Shown here: one piece after another, positions 44,755-53,167 of the stretch | How positions within the stretch are numbered: position 1 is the first letter of the stretch | Layout of the letters: every line of letters starts with the position of its first letter | Made by a program: the position numbers and the translations under genes | NCBI GenBank assembly: GCA_005116895.1 | Contig: SWDO01000017.1 | Location: 45,605-109,604 of the forward strand | Reading direction: 5' to 3' | From: Nitrospira sp. | Lineage (GTDB): Bacteria; Nitrospirota; Nitrospiria; Nitrospirales; Nitrospiraceae | DNA: 64,000 nucleotides | The notes under the pieces: generated by a model | What the model was told of the DNA's origin: nothing | The model's database searches: none | Seen by the model: only the letters and a program-made list of their open reading frames with translations

Positions 44755-45495
44755 ATGGCTATTCAATGGATTGGCAGTCCAAATAAAGACAAGGGGCGGG
44801 AGGGATTTAGGCCTGAGGTGATTGTGATCCACATTATGGAAGGCACGCTCAAGGGCACCGACGCTTGGTTCAAGAGCGAAGAATCAGGGGTCTCCGCCCA
44901 CTATGGAATCGGCAAACAGGGGGAAATTCATCAGTACGTGGGCGAAAGCGATACGGCTTGGCACGCAGGCCGCATCGTGGCCCCAACGTGGCGATTGTTG
45001 AAACCCGATATCAATCCGAACTGGTATACGATCGGTATCGAACATGAAGGACGAGAGGATACCCCTTGGTCAGATGCGCTATATGAAGCCAGCGCCCGGT
45101 TGATCGATGAGATTTGCCGACGATGGTCCATCCCTTGTGACCGTGATCACATCATCGGACATCGAGAGATCCGCTCCGATAAGACATGCCCAGGTTCTGA
45201 AGTAGACCTCGACAAGCTCATCGACATGGCCAATGGCATCCAAATCGATCCGGCCACATTCAATTTCGTTAAAAAACTAGGTAGCGTGAAGACTCGCGTC
45301 GACCTTAACATTCGAAAGCAAGCCCCCACCACTACAGCAGAGGTGGTGCGCACGGTCAAAAGCGGAAAGAGGCTGCAGTATCAAGGCTGGACGAGCAATG
45401 GCTTGACCGTCAACGGCAATGCCCACTGGTATAAAAGGTCCGATGGCAACTACTTCTGGGCCGGCGCGACGGAACGACCGATCCCCGGCCTCTGA
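44755..45495 (+). CDS. N-acetylmuramoyl-L-alanine amidase (Amidase_2/PGRP type) with SH3-like domain
   Basis: A 246-residue enzyme. The amidase domain (about 15-165) has zinc ligands in VIVIHIMEGT, WHAGR/IGHREI and KTCPGSEVDL, with HEGREDTPW and YTIGIEHEG. A C-terminal SH3-like domain follows (about 175-240; VDLNIRKQAPTTTAEVVRTVKSG, WYKRSDGNYFWAG). It cuts the bond between muramic acid and L-Ala of peptidoglycan. No signal peptide is seen. Sixty bases separate it from the PLD gene and it has a strong GGAGGA site, so both may be co-transcribed. Confidence 0.88.
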   Translation: MAIQWIGSPNKDKGREGFRPEVIVIHIMEGTLKGTDAWFKSEESGVSAHYGIGKQGEIHQYVGESDTAWHAGRIVAPTWRLLKPDINPNWYTIGIEHEGREDTPWSDALYEASARLIDEICRRWSIPCDRDHIIGHREIRSDKTCPGSEVDLDKLIDMANGIQIDPATFNFVKKLGSVKTRVDLNIRKQAPTTTAEVVRTVKSGKRLQYQGWTSNGLTVNGNAHWYKRSDGNYFWAGATERPIPGL

Positions 45496-45496
45496 G

Positions 45497-46132
45497 GTGG
45501 ATGGCCCCGTGGGTGTTTGTGGCCGTCGTGGTGGTTCCACGCTAGGAATTCTGTTCGTCGGCGCCTTCGTACTGGCCTGCGGTGCACAGACCCTATCGCC
45601 CTACCCGTCCGTGGACCTGGCTCCTGATCGTGAAGCCCTTCTCTTGACCTCAGCCGATCAGTCTTCACCCTCTCGATTTACCGTTCAGCACTTACCAATT
45701 GAGTCGACCATTGCCCCAGGTCTCTATTTCCACCCGCAACGATTCGATGTGGTTCGCGTGTCACCGAATAGGCAGTATGCGGCATTTTCTACTGCGGGAC
45801 ATCACACGCTGGTTGGCCTCCTGAATCTGACCACTGTGGTGGCGCAAGAGCTTGACGTTCTAACTGAAGGAGACGTACTGGCATTTCACTGGTCAGTCGA
45901 TAGTCGAATACTCGCGTATGACTACCTGCCTGCCAGCGGCTATCGAAGGGTCAAGGCCTACGATGTCCATTCTGGGCAACGCTTGGTCGTGCCCCAGATC
46001 GAAACACGTTCGACCGTCCATATCACGTTTGAAAAATGGGGATCACAACCGCACGAGGTCATCCTCAGCGTGACAGACACTCGCAGTAATACACACCAAA
46101 CAAAGACCATCGAGCTAATTCCATACAAATAG
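45497..46132 (+). CDS. putative lipoprotein with beta-propeller-like repeats
   Basis: The likely start is GTG 45497, one base after the amidase stop; the ORF track opens 78 bases earlier inside that gene. This gives 211 residues. The lipobox is FVLAC (about 24-28). The mature part has WD40/TolB-like blade motifs (VVRVSPNRQYAAFSTAGHHTLVG, LAFHWSVDSRILAYDYLPA, RVKAYDVHSGQRLVV). It has only two or three blades, fewer than a full propeller. Function unknown; likely an envelope protein translated with the amidase. Confidence 0.65.
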   Translation: MDGPVGVCGRRGGSTLGILFVGAFVLACGAQTLSPYPSVDLAPDREALLLTSADQSSPSRFTVQHLPIESTIAPGLYFHPQRFDVVRVSPNRQYAAFSTAGHHTLVGLLNLTTVVAQELDVLTEGDVLAFHWSVDSRILAYDYLPASGYRRVKAYDVHSGQRLVVPQIETRSTVHITFEKWGSQPHEVILSVTDTRSNTHQTKTIELIPYK

Positions 46133-46355
46133 CTGCCAGACATCACGCGTTGTCACTATTAGGAATAGCGCAACGACAAACCGATGCGCGGCATACCGAT
46201 GCAAAAGCCATTGAATGACCAATGGGCAAGGGCTACAATTTGCCAACCCGTTCGTTCCATATCGTCAAGGGGCACGACCGTCGGTGTAACAGGCTGAGCA
46301 GCGGAGGCAGGTACTCTCTCCCTGTCGCAAGCGCTATTCTTAAAGGCCACACAGA

Positions 46356-46817
46356 GTGAAACTGAAATATCTCATTGCGATCGTTGGAGTACTTGTCTCG
46401 TCCCCCGTCCAGGCAGGGAGCCCTATGGCTGCTCAAGTCTGTAGCCTGCTGACATCTCCCTCGTTATCTGCCGTCCAATCCAGGATGGGAACGGGTGAGG
46501 GCTGCGCATGGCAATGGCCCAACGGTCAGGTGCTGTCGATGTACGTGCACATCGACCAACAAAGCGAAACCGTGATGGAGATCAAACAGATCATCGACAT
46601 GTCCTTGCAGAATCCGGCGTTCAAGAAAACGGCATTCCCGGTATGTACGGGAGGGGCTCTGGTCATCGGCGACTTTCGAAACAGCAAAGGCCCTGGCGGC
46701 ACCGGGTACACCCAATGTTCGGGTTTTGTGTTGACCTTCAGTTTTCAAGGCGCCGATGCCCAAAAACATTTACCTACTATCGCCAAGCAGCTCTCTGGCA
46801 CAACCTTGGCTCGCTAG
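46356..46817 (+). CDS. exported hypothetical protein
   Basis: A 153-residue protein from a GTG start with poor ribosome site. Signal peptide: MKLKYLIAIVGVLVSSPVQA. The mature part has four Cys (QVCSLL, EGCAWQW, FPVCTGG, TQCSGF), likely two disulfides, and a DUF3558-like hint (CAWQWPNGQVLSMYVH, ALVIGD). No function recognised. Confidence 0.62.
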   Translation: MKLKYLIAIVGVLVSSPVQAGSPMAAQVCSLLTSPSLSAVQSRMGTGEGCAWQWPNGQVLSMYVHIDQQSETVMEIKQIIDMSLQNPAFKKTAFPVCTGGALVIGDFRNSKGPGGTGYTQCSGFVLTFSFQGADAQKHLPTIAKQLSGTTLAR

Positions 46818-46984
46818 TTCCCTAATCCTGTGAGGAAGCGGTCCATTCTCAAATCGAGCCACATACAGAATCTGATCCTGGGCTCGGCCTTGGCACAGCC
46901 AGAGGTCAACCCCGTGAATGGGTCATGGGGGATCGTCGCTGAGAACCAACGAACCATCACTTGTGCAACTGAAAGGGTACGATC

Positions 46985-47161
46985 ATGAAAAACGTTGAGA
47001 TGAGTGTCGAAGGGTCTGTGTTGACGATCAGAGTGGACCTCTCAAAGGAGTTTGGTCCCTCTTCAACAGGCAAGACCATCATCATTGCTTCGACGGAAGG
47101 GAACGTGACCATTCCAGATCGACAAGAGAAGATCGGGCTCAATATGTATCGAAAAAAGTAG
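46985..47161 (+). CDS. small conserved protein (missed by the ORF track)
   Basis: A 58-residue soluble protein: MKNVEMSVEGSVLTIRVDLS, KEFGPSSTGKTIIIASTEGN, then QEKIGLNMYRKK. It looks complete and its beta-rich pattern is strongly constrained. I recall near-identical small proteins in Nitrospira and some Deltaproteobacteria, annotated only as hypothetical. The upstream AAAGG lies within 15 bases of the ATG. Function unknown. Confidence 0.75.
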   Translation: MKNVEMSVEGSVLTIRVDLSKEFGPSSTGKTIIIASTEGNVTIPDRQEKIGLNMYRKK

Positions 47162-47783
47162 TGGGGCTTCCAGCCATTTGGCTCTACCTTCTTCCCCGAT
47201 GAGACGGCGTTCTGTTCAGACTGTCTCTTGACAGATCAGAAAGAGCACTCTAGACGCAGCAATTCATGTATGATCCACAGAAAATCTTCAGGGCTGTGGA
47301 TAACGACATCTCTGATGGTCTGGTCAATGCCTCCGGTAGAGGTTTGTTGTTGGATGCCGCGGACACAAGGCTAGGAATGCGTGTAAACATCGAGAAACAT
47401 GATTGGAGCCACTATTAGCAGTAGGTCTTCCGACACAGTCCAGACGCACAAAAAGTAGGCAGTTTGATAAATAGCCCCGTCATTTATGCATAGCCTGACC
47501 AAGAAACTGACTTACTCACACGTTTATCCACAGAAGGTGGGGACCAAAATGTGGGACATCGTTCCTACCTCTCACGGTCCGTGCGATGAAAGACGAATCT
47601 CCTTCAAATTCATACCTCTCTAGCCGTTTCTTGACACCCTTCTTATATTTCTCCGACAATCTGCCGAGTTCCCTAGTCTTCGAGCGCAAACTTTGGGAGC
47701 GGCGCAAGCAACCGGCGCCTCGTTCCTTGAGGTCCGTTGAATTCCCCAATCGAGTCGGTGTTTACATATTTCTTGAGGTGGCA
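47162..47783. other. intergenic region with clustered DnaA-box-like 9-mers
   Basis: About 620 bases with no credible gene; the 77-aa ORF at 47516..47749 on the minus strand overlaps the lipoprotein leader and is doubtful. It contains the exact DnaA 9-mer TGTGGATAA (47295-47303) and TTATCCACA (47524-47532), plus a near match TGATCCACA (47271-47279). Between them is a moderately AT-rich stretch (TTGATAAATAGCCCCG, CATTTATGCATAG). Confidence 0.5.
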
Positions 47784-48110
47784 ATGAAACGCTTTTGCAC
47801 AACGCTCACTGTCGTCGCTTCAATGTTTTTAGCGGGGTGCGCGTCCCATACCGATAAGTCGGCAGGAGGGTCGGATCGATCCACAAGGGTAACCGCGAGC
47901 GGGTACACCAAAGAAGGCTGTTTGCTCAATCTGAAGCTGACCGCGCGCGAGAGAAGCGCGCGATTGATACCCGACGACGTGCAAGTGGAAGCAAGCTGGC
48001 TCATGCTTATTTTCCCATTCTTGAATCAGGAAGCGTATTGGTGCTCGGGAAGTGTCATCGAACGAGTGAAACGGCCTACAAGCAAAGATCCGCTCTACCC
48101 AATCGAGTAA
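47784..48110 (+). CDS. small putative lipoprotein
   Basis: ATG at 47784 after TTGAGGTGGCA gives 108 residues. The lipobox is FLAGC (MKRFCTTLTVVASMFLAGCASH). The mature part contains GCLLNLKLTARERSARLIPDDVQVEASWLMLIFPFLNQEAYWCSG. Two further Cys may form a disulfide. The ORF track opens at 47586, which is not credible. No family recognised. Confidence 0.68.
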   Translation: MKRFCTTLTVVASMFLAGCASHTDKSAGGSDRSTRVTASGYTKEGCLLNLKLTARERSARLIPDDVQVEASWLMLIFPFLNQEAYWCSGSVIERVKRPTSKDPLYPIE

Positions 48111-48441
48111 CGCCGGCAGCGACTCGTCTTACTCGGTTCGCCACGGTGTCTGATCTCGCCTGTCGATGTGGCAACAGCCAGCAGACGATGGACGAACTGG
48201 CACCACCCTCGTGAACGTCTTCACAGCCCCGTTGCAAAGTGAATCAGGAAGACGATAGGATTCTCTCTTTCTTTCTCCATTTACGGAGAGGGGAAGCGCC
48301 AACATCGATTGAGGGTTCAGCACAGTCGCTTCCACCTGTGCCTCATGAGCGGATTTCATAGACACCTGAGCGTGTTGAAATCCGTTGATGGAGCGAGACT
48401 TTATGTATGGTCACTGCACCTTTGCAGCTTGTGGGTGAGAC
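48111..48441. promoter_or_regulatory. leader region of the OmpA-type gene with a hairpin
   Basis: About 330 bases without a gene. At 48350-48384 there is a perfect 9-bp inverted repeat CGGATTTCA / TGAAATCCG with a 17-base loop, about 58 bases before the start codon. It could be an operator or a 5'-UTR hairpin. Confidence 0.45.
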
Positions 48442-50169
48442 ATGATCATCAAAAATTTATCCGCCTTCACGCTTATACTCCTCACCATGTTATGCGGAGC
48501 TGTGCCGGTTTCTCTGGCCGCCAGAGATGCAGATGGCCAGTCGCCACACGACGAATTGAGCGTAACGAGAACCCATCTCCAGCAAGCCAAGCAAAAAATC
48601 GACGAGCTCGAGCGACAACTCGCTGCCGGCAATCTGGAGAATGCTAAACGGAGGATCGGTGAGTTGGTTATCCAACTCCATGCCAAAGATAGTGAGATCA
48701 CAGCCCTGCGATCCGACGCCTACGAGAATTCCAAGAAGTTTCGAGAGGATCTTGCGTCACAAACTGAAGATCTCAACCAAGCCAAACGTCGTGTCGCCGA
48801 AGTCGAACAACAGCTGACGACAGGGAAAGGGCAAGAATTGACGCAGGCCAAACGCCGCGCAGCCGAAGCTGAACAACAGACCGCAAAGAAAGAGCAGGAA
48901 CTGGCGCAGGCTAAACGTCGTGTCACCGAACTTGAGCAACAGACGGCGGGAAAAGAACAGGAACTGGCCCAGAGCAAACGCCGTGCAACCGACGCCGAAC
49001 AACAGATAGCAGGAAAAGAACAAGAACTGACACAGACTAAACGCCGAATTGCCGAAGTCGAACAACAGATGGCAGGGAAGGAGCAAGAACTGGCACAAGC
49101 GAAACGTCGCGTCACCGAAGCCGAACAGCAGACAGCGCGGAAAGAGCAGGACCTGGCACAGGCCAGACGCCGCCCAGCCGAAGCAGAACAACTGACGGCA
49201 TCGGGGAAAGAGCAGGATCTGGCGCAGGCCAAGCGTCGCCTCACTGAAGTCGAACTACAGATGGCGGGAAAAGAACAGGAACTGGCCCAGACCAAACGCC
49301 GTGCAACCGAAGTTGAACAGCAGACAGCGCGGAAAGAGCAAGAACTCGCACAGCTCAAGGACGACCTCAAACAGGTCACGCAAAAGCTGGCGGATCTCAA
49401 TCCTCAACTCATGGCAAGAGACACGGAACTCGCACGCACGAAACAATTGCTGGCGGACCTCGAACGCAATGTATCCAAGCCAGCCGAGCCAGCTCCTGCT
49501 CAAGAGGACGGCGGTGCCGACAAAAACACGATTCCGCTGCAATCCCTCGATCAGAACCTAGCCGTGACTAATCTGATATCGCCCACGCCGGCAATTGCCG
49601 ATGATGCAGACGCCTTATCCAGTAGCGACCTCGGGAAGATGAGCGAGAGTCTCGCGAGCCTCTTACAGCCCGAACTCAAGAAGGGCAGTGCGACGTTGCG
49701 GCAGCGAGGCAATAAATTGACCCTCGCGTTTGCAACCGCCGAATTGTTCCCCACCGGTGATGCCGCGGTGACCCTCGGAGGCACTTCGTTGCTTGAGCGG
49801 ATCGGAGCCGTCCTGCACGGATTCCGCTACCAGAACATCGAGGTTGCGGGCCATACGGACAACGCGCCGCTCCGGAGCGACCCTCGGAAGGGCTTTCGAG
49901 ATAATATCGAACTCTCCCGGACCAGGGCCGAACATGCCATTCAAATATTGATTAACGGAGGGCTTGAGGCCGACCGCGTCAAAGCCATGGGGTACGCCGA
50001 TAGCAAACCGATCGCGGCCAATGACACGGAAAAAGGCCGGAGTAAGAACCGACGAATAGAAATCGTGATTACGCAGTGGTCAGAATCAGGTGGCACTGTG
50101 GGTGACACGAAGGCGCAGGTCGGCAAGAAACTCCAGGGCTTCTCGACTCAAACCGTGACCCATCGCTGA
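48442..50169 (+). CDS. OmpA-domain protein with long repetitive coiled coil
   Basis: A 575-residue envelope protein. The signal peptide (LSAFTLILLTMLCGAVPVSLAA) is followed by a coiled coil (about 30-320) built mostly from 21-residue units, a flexible linker (about 325-430), and a C-terminal OmpA/MotB-type peptidoglycan-binding domain with IEVAGHTDNAPL, NIELSRTRAEHAIQIL and SKNRRIEIVI. The domain should anchor it to the cell wall while the coil reaches into the periplasm. The signal peptide shows no lipobox, and the start codon has a weak ribosome site. Confidence 0.85.
   Translation: MIIKNLSAFTLILLTMLCGAVPVSLAARDADGQSPHDELSVTRTHLQQAKQKIDELERQLAAGNLENAKRRIGELVIQLHAKDSEITALRSDAYENSKKFREDLASQTEDLNQAKRRVAEVEQQLTTGKGQELTQAKRRAAEAEQQTAKKEQELAQAKRRVTELEQQTAGKEQELAQSKRRATDAEQQIAGKEQELTQTKRRIAEVEQQMAGKEQELAQAKRRVTEAEQQTARKEQDLAQARRRPAEAEQLTASGKEQDLAQAKRRLTEVELQMAGKEQELAQTKRRATEVEQQTARKEQELAQLKDDLKQVTQKLADLNPQLMARDTELARTKQLLADLERNVSKPAEPAPAQEDGGADKNTIPLQSLDQNLAVTNLISPTPAIADDADALSSSDLGKMSESLASLLQPELKKGSATLRQRGNKLTLAFATAELFPTGDAAVTLGGTSLLERIGAVLHGFRYQNIEVAGHTDNAPLRSDPRKGFRDNIELSRTRAEHAIQILINGGLEADRVKAMGYADSKPIAANDTEKGRSKNRRIEIVITQWSESGGTVGDTKAQVGKKLQGFSTQTVTHR
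48766..49396 (+). repeat. in-gene tandem repeat, about 10 units of 63 bp
   Basis: Units read like QELAQAKRRVTEAEQQTAGKE (21 residues = three heptads). Two units (the first, and the one with QLTASGKE) have 22 residues, which shifts the heptad register. The last unit is diverged. The high DNA identity between units suggests recent expansion, and copy number probably varies between strains. Confidence 0.85.
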
Positions 50170-50410
50170 TAAGGTGAATCTGCCCCTATCTCATCCTGTT
50201 CGATGACGGGAGGAATTCCTAAAGGCTCCTCCCCATGAAGATCCCCGAAGCAAGCTAGCCCGCATTATTCATGACTCTTCTGCTGCAATCGACAGCAGCG
50301 GAATATCGTGCTGCGCATGGCCATGGAAAAGAAAACGGGGACATCCCAGATCGCACCGAGCGCAGACTCGGTCTCGATGAGCATGTCCCCGAATTCGACT
50401 CAATGCCCGA

Positions 50411-51004
50411 TTAGAAATCGCCGGCTTTGACGTAGGGGTGGCTCCAGAGCGTGATCTGGAGCAGGCAGGACTTGACCCATGCCGCATACATCTTCTCAAC
50501 GTCCTCGGTCGAGTGGCCCTTCTTTGCAAGAAAGGGCTTCAATGTAATGGTCACTGGAAAAATGAGCGCGAAGAGATCGCGAAACGGCACGATCGCCGCT
50601 GACGCCGCCGCGCCGTCCGTCTGGTTCTTCTTCGTACGATGATGACGCAAGCCGATCTCATGTTGATAATCGAGCCACTTCTGATCGTATTCCGCACGGG
50701 CCGTGTCGAGAATCCACTGCCCGAACCGCTTGCGCACCCCACCCAAGTAGTCGCCGAGCGGCTTGCCGTCACTTTTACCGAGGAATGATTGGAGCAGATG
50801 CGGCTGGGATCCGACGAAGCCGTACCACACGTCCAAAATGGCTTCCACCTGGTCCTTCACCACATCGTGCGAAAGGCGTAAATACTTCACGTCCTCCTCG
50901 CCGAACAACGCGCTCTTCTGCATCAATCCGAAATCGGCAAGGCTCACCGGCGACTTCGCGACCGCCGAGGTGCCGTGGGTATATCCGGGAATCTGCTGGC
51001 TCAT
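50411..51004 (-). CDS. protoglobin-domain protein
   Basis: ATG at 51004 follows AAAGGAG at nine bases, giving 197 residues. It matches the protoglobin fold: MSQQIPGYTHGTSAVAKSPVSLADFGLMQKSALFGEEDVKYLRL, KDQVEAILDVWYGFVGSQPHLLQSF, and the proximal His in YQHEIGLRHHRTKKNQ. Protoglobins bind haem and diatomic gases. No signalling output domain is attached. It is likely a free gas-binding protein, perhaps for NO or O2. Confidence 0.85.
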   Translation of the reverse strand: MSQQIPGYTHGTSAVAKSPVSLADFGLMQKSALFGEEDVKYLRLSHDVVKDQVEAILDVWYGFVGSQPHLLQSFLGKSDGKPLGDYLGGVRKRFGQWILDTARAEYDQKWLDYQHEIGLRHHRTKKNQTDGAAASAAIVPFRDLFALIFPVTITLKPFLAKKGHSTEDVEKMYAAWVKSCLLQITLWSHPYVKAGDF

Positions 51005-51201
51005 AAGGAACACTCCTTTCATCTTGTTGCAATGGCTGCTCTCACACATCATGACATGGCGACAACGCGCCGGCTGAGAGCAGCCGCTAGATCCAGGCGC
51101 CGCGCTGATATTGGACGCTTGCCGGACTGGTCACAGTGTGTGAACCGTCGTTCGTCCCTCGCGGAAAACAACGAACGTCCGCCGGCTCCACGCACTGCAC
51201 A

Positions 51202-51615
51202 TTACGGCTCATGTCTTTCTGCAGAATGCGACTCCGACTGTATCGCAGCGACGGTTGCCTTGTCCAGGCGCTTCACCTTGCCATTGCCGTCCGTCGCCGC
51301 CAGTCTGGCCGACCCTTCAGCCACAACACGCCCACTGACTTTGTCCTTGACCACGTGGGCAAAAGTGATCGACGCAGCCGTCATCTCGGGAACGACCGTC
51401 TCGATCACCAACGTCTCGCCATAGCGGGCAGGCGACCGATAATGCACCTCCGCATGCACCACGACAAACACCGTTCCTTCGGCCATGAGTCCTGCCACCG
51501 ACAGCCCTCGATCTTCGAGGTAGTGGGTCCGCGCCCGCTCAAAATATTTGAGATGGTTGGCATAGTAGACGACCCCGCCGCAGTCGGTGTCTTCGTAGTA
51601 GACGCGAATGTCCAT
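51202..51615 (-). CDS. YbgC/FadM-type acyl-CoA thioesterase
   Basis: ATG at 51615 gives 137 residues (the ORF track opens 18 codons earlier). Hot-dog fold motif: VYYEDTDCGGVVYYANHLKYFERARTHYL with the catalytic Asp. YbgC-type proteins hydrolyse short-chain acyl-CoA and link to the Tol-Pal envelope system; no tol genes are near. It sits just after (minus strand) the CARF gene. Confidence 0.87.
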   Translation of the reverse strand: MDIRVYYEDTDCGGVVYYANHLKYFERARTHYLEDRGLSVAGLMAEGTVFVVVHAEVHYRSPARYGETLVIETVVPEMTAASITFAHVVKDKVSGRVVAEGSARLAATDGNGKVKRLDKATVAAIQSESHSAERHEP

Positions 51616-51676
51616 GAGTGACCAGCTCTCAGCAGTCGGCCTCAGATCCAATATCTGACAACGCGCCACTGAAAGC

Positions 51677-52933
51677 TCATAGGTTCAAGACAGGAAACTT
51701 CGGAAGCGACGACTCCGCGACGCCGGTGAGTCGGACGACCACATCATACAGCTGCTGCACGCGCTCCGCTTTGATAGGCTCGAAGCCATGTCCAAGTACC
51801 GCATGGTTCGCGGCATCAAGTAGCGGCTTCATCTTCGGCCATTCCTTGAGAAAGGCTTGGCCCAGTTGATCGCCCAGTCCGGCCAATACACGAAACTGCG
51901 CTTGATGCGGCAACTTGTATTTGCCGTCAATGTCTTCGAGATAACAGGTTCGGCAGGTCTCTTGAAGCGCTTGCGGAAGCTGTCCCGGTGACACATCCCA
52001 ACTCTTGATCTTGTGCGCCTTATAGAGCCGGACTTGCGCGGACGCCTCCAGGGCACGAACAAGCGCTGTCATCGCTCCTTCGGGGTCATGCCCAACATGG
52101 AGATGCCTGCCCACATACGCCAACAGGTCCAGCGCGAGGTATTCTTTGACCTCCGCAGGGTCCAGCACCAGCTTCTCAAGGAAACTCGCGTTGGCCTTCA
52201 GATGAGGCAGGATCGCATTCAATCCAGCCGGTCCGCCCCACAGCGAAGCCATCTCCAGAGCTTTCGTCGCCGTCCTCAACTTGTCCCAGGCTTGCCGGTA
52301 CTGAAACCGTTCCCAGAACTCATAGCCCTCGGCCAAATCGGTGAAGGCACGATAGAGTGGCTTGTGCCCGCCACTCACTCGCAGTTCTACGCCATGGAAC
52401 AGTTTGGCGGCGGCGTGAAAGAGGCCCCGGTTAAACAACTCGCATCCTTCTCGGCGTGACACGGTCGCTTGCTCGTCCCAGGGATTACTTTGGGTCCAGA
52501 CGAGCGTCTTTGTGCCCAACTCGACACGATCACCCTCCTGACCGTCGCGCGCCCGAGCCAGCTCGACCACCCGAGAAGTCCATGGGAGCGCCACCAAGGT
52601 GAGCGCACCCGCCATCGCCGGGGTGGCTCCACTCAGATCCACGACCAACTCCCCCGGCTGTACTTCCCAGGTCCGCAAGAGATCCGGTAACGACCGTGCA
52701 ATTGTCTGATAGATAGATGGGAACTCCATCACGTCTGCCATCACGATCCAATCCCACCGCCTCGGCATCTGCTGGATCTTTGGCTGTATGTCCGATTCCA
52801 CCAACGCCTTACTTTCTTCAGGCAACACGAAACACAGGGCCTCCGGGTTGAGCCTGTTGATCGAATAGACCGCCGCTGCTGCATCATCGACCAATGCGAC
52901 CACGAGCGTCTTGATGGGTTGGTCTTGTGCCAT
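51677..52933 (-). CDS. CARF-domain protein, TIGR02710 (Cas02710) type
   Basis: A 418-residue protein when started at ATG 52933 (the ORF track opens at 53044 in a palindromic element). The N-terminal half is a CARF-like Rossmann domain: TLVVALVDDAAAAVYSINRLNPEALCFVLPEES and GELVVDLSGATPAMAGALTLVALPW. The C-terminal half is helical and ends in ANHAVLGHGFEPI, the place of the family HEPN motif RNxSxLAHG, but the catalytic Arg is missing. Such proteins normally respond to cyclic oligoadenylate made by type III CRISPR systems. No cas genes or CRISPR array occur in the window. Confidence 0.78.
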   Translation of the reverse strand: MAQDQPIKTLVVALVDDAAAAVYSINRLNPEALCFVLPEESKALVESDIQPKIQQMPRRWDWIVMADVMEFPSIYQTIARSLPDLLRTWEVQPGELVVDLSGATPAMAGALTLVALPWTSRVVELARARDGQEGDRVELGTKTLVWTQSNPWDEQATVSRREGCELFNRGLFHAAAKLFHGVELRVSGGHKPLYRAFTDLAEGYEFWERFQYRQAWDKLRTATKALEMASLWGGPAGLNAILPHLKANASFLEKLVLDPAEVKEYLALDLLAYVGRHLHVGHDPEGAMTALVRALEASAQVRLYKAHKIKSWDVSPGQLPQALQETCRTCYLEDIDGKYKLPHQAQFRVLAGLGDQLGQAFLKEWPKMKPLLDAANHAVLGHGFEPIKAERVQQLYDVVVRLTGVAESSLPKFPVLNL

Positions 52934-52990
52934 AGCCGGACGACTATACCATCGCAGTCGCGCACGTTCAATTTGATGCGGCAGAACATG

Positions 52991-53132
52991 GAAATGGTGC
53001 TGATCCTGTAGATAGCAAGTTAAGTTGTCCGGTTTTTGTAGCACATGATCTGTCCGGTATTTAAACCGGACACTTCTCGTGCTACAAAAACCGGACAGAT
53101 GATGTGCTAGCTACAGAAATGGTGCTGATCCT
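52991..53132. mobile_element. MITE-like palindromic element flanked by a 17-bp direct repeat
   Basis: A perfect 19-bp inverted repeat TGTCCGGTTTTTGTAGCAC (53026-53044) / its complement (53079-53097) encloses a second palindrome TGTCCGGT-N6-ACCGGACA (53051-53072). The same 17-mer GAAATGGTGCTGATCCT lies on both sides (52991-53007 and 53116-53132). It contains no gene. It looks like two abutting ends of an insertion sequence or a non-autonomous element, sitting between the CARF gene and gmhA, which diverge from it. Confidence 0.75.
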
Positions 53133-53167
53133 TGACAGCCTAGGCACCCTTCCCTAGAATCGCGAGC

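Noticed and set aside
47516-47749. 77-aa minus-strand ORF, basic
   Set aside because: No good ribosome site, no recognisable family, overlaps the leader of the lipoprotein gene; left as non-coding.
48766-49396. Regular 63-bp repeats that could be mistaken for a CRISPR or minisatellite
   Set aside because: They lie in one open frame and encode coiled-coil heptads; there are no spacers.
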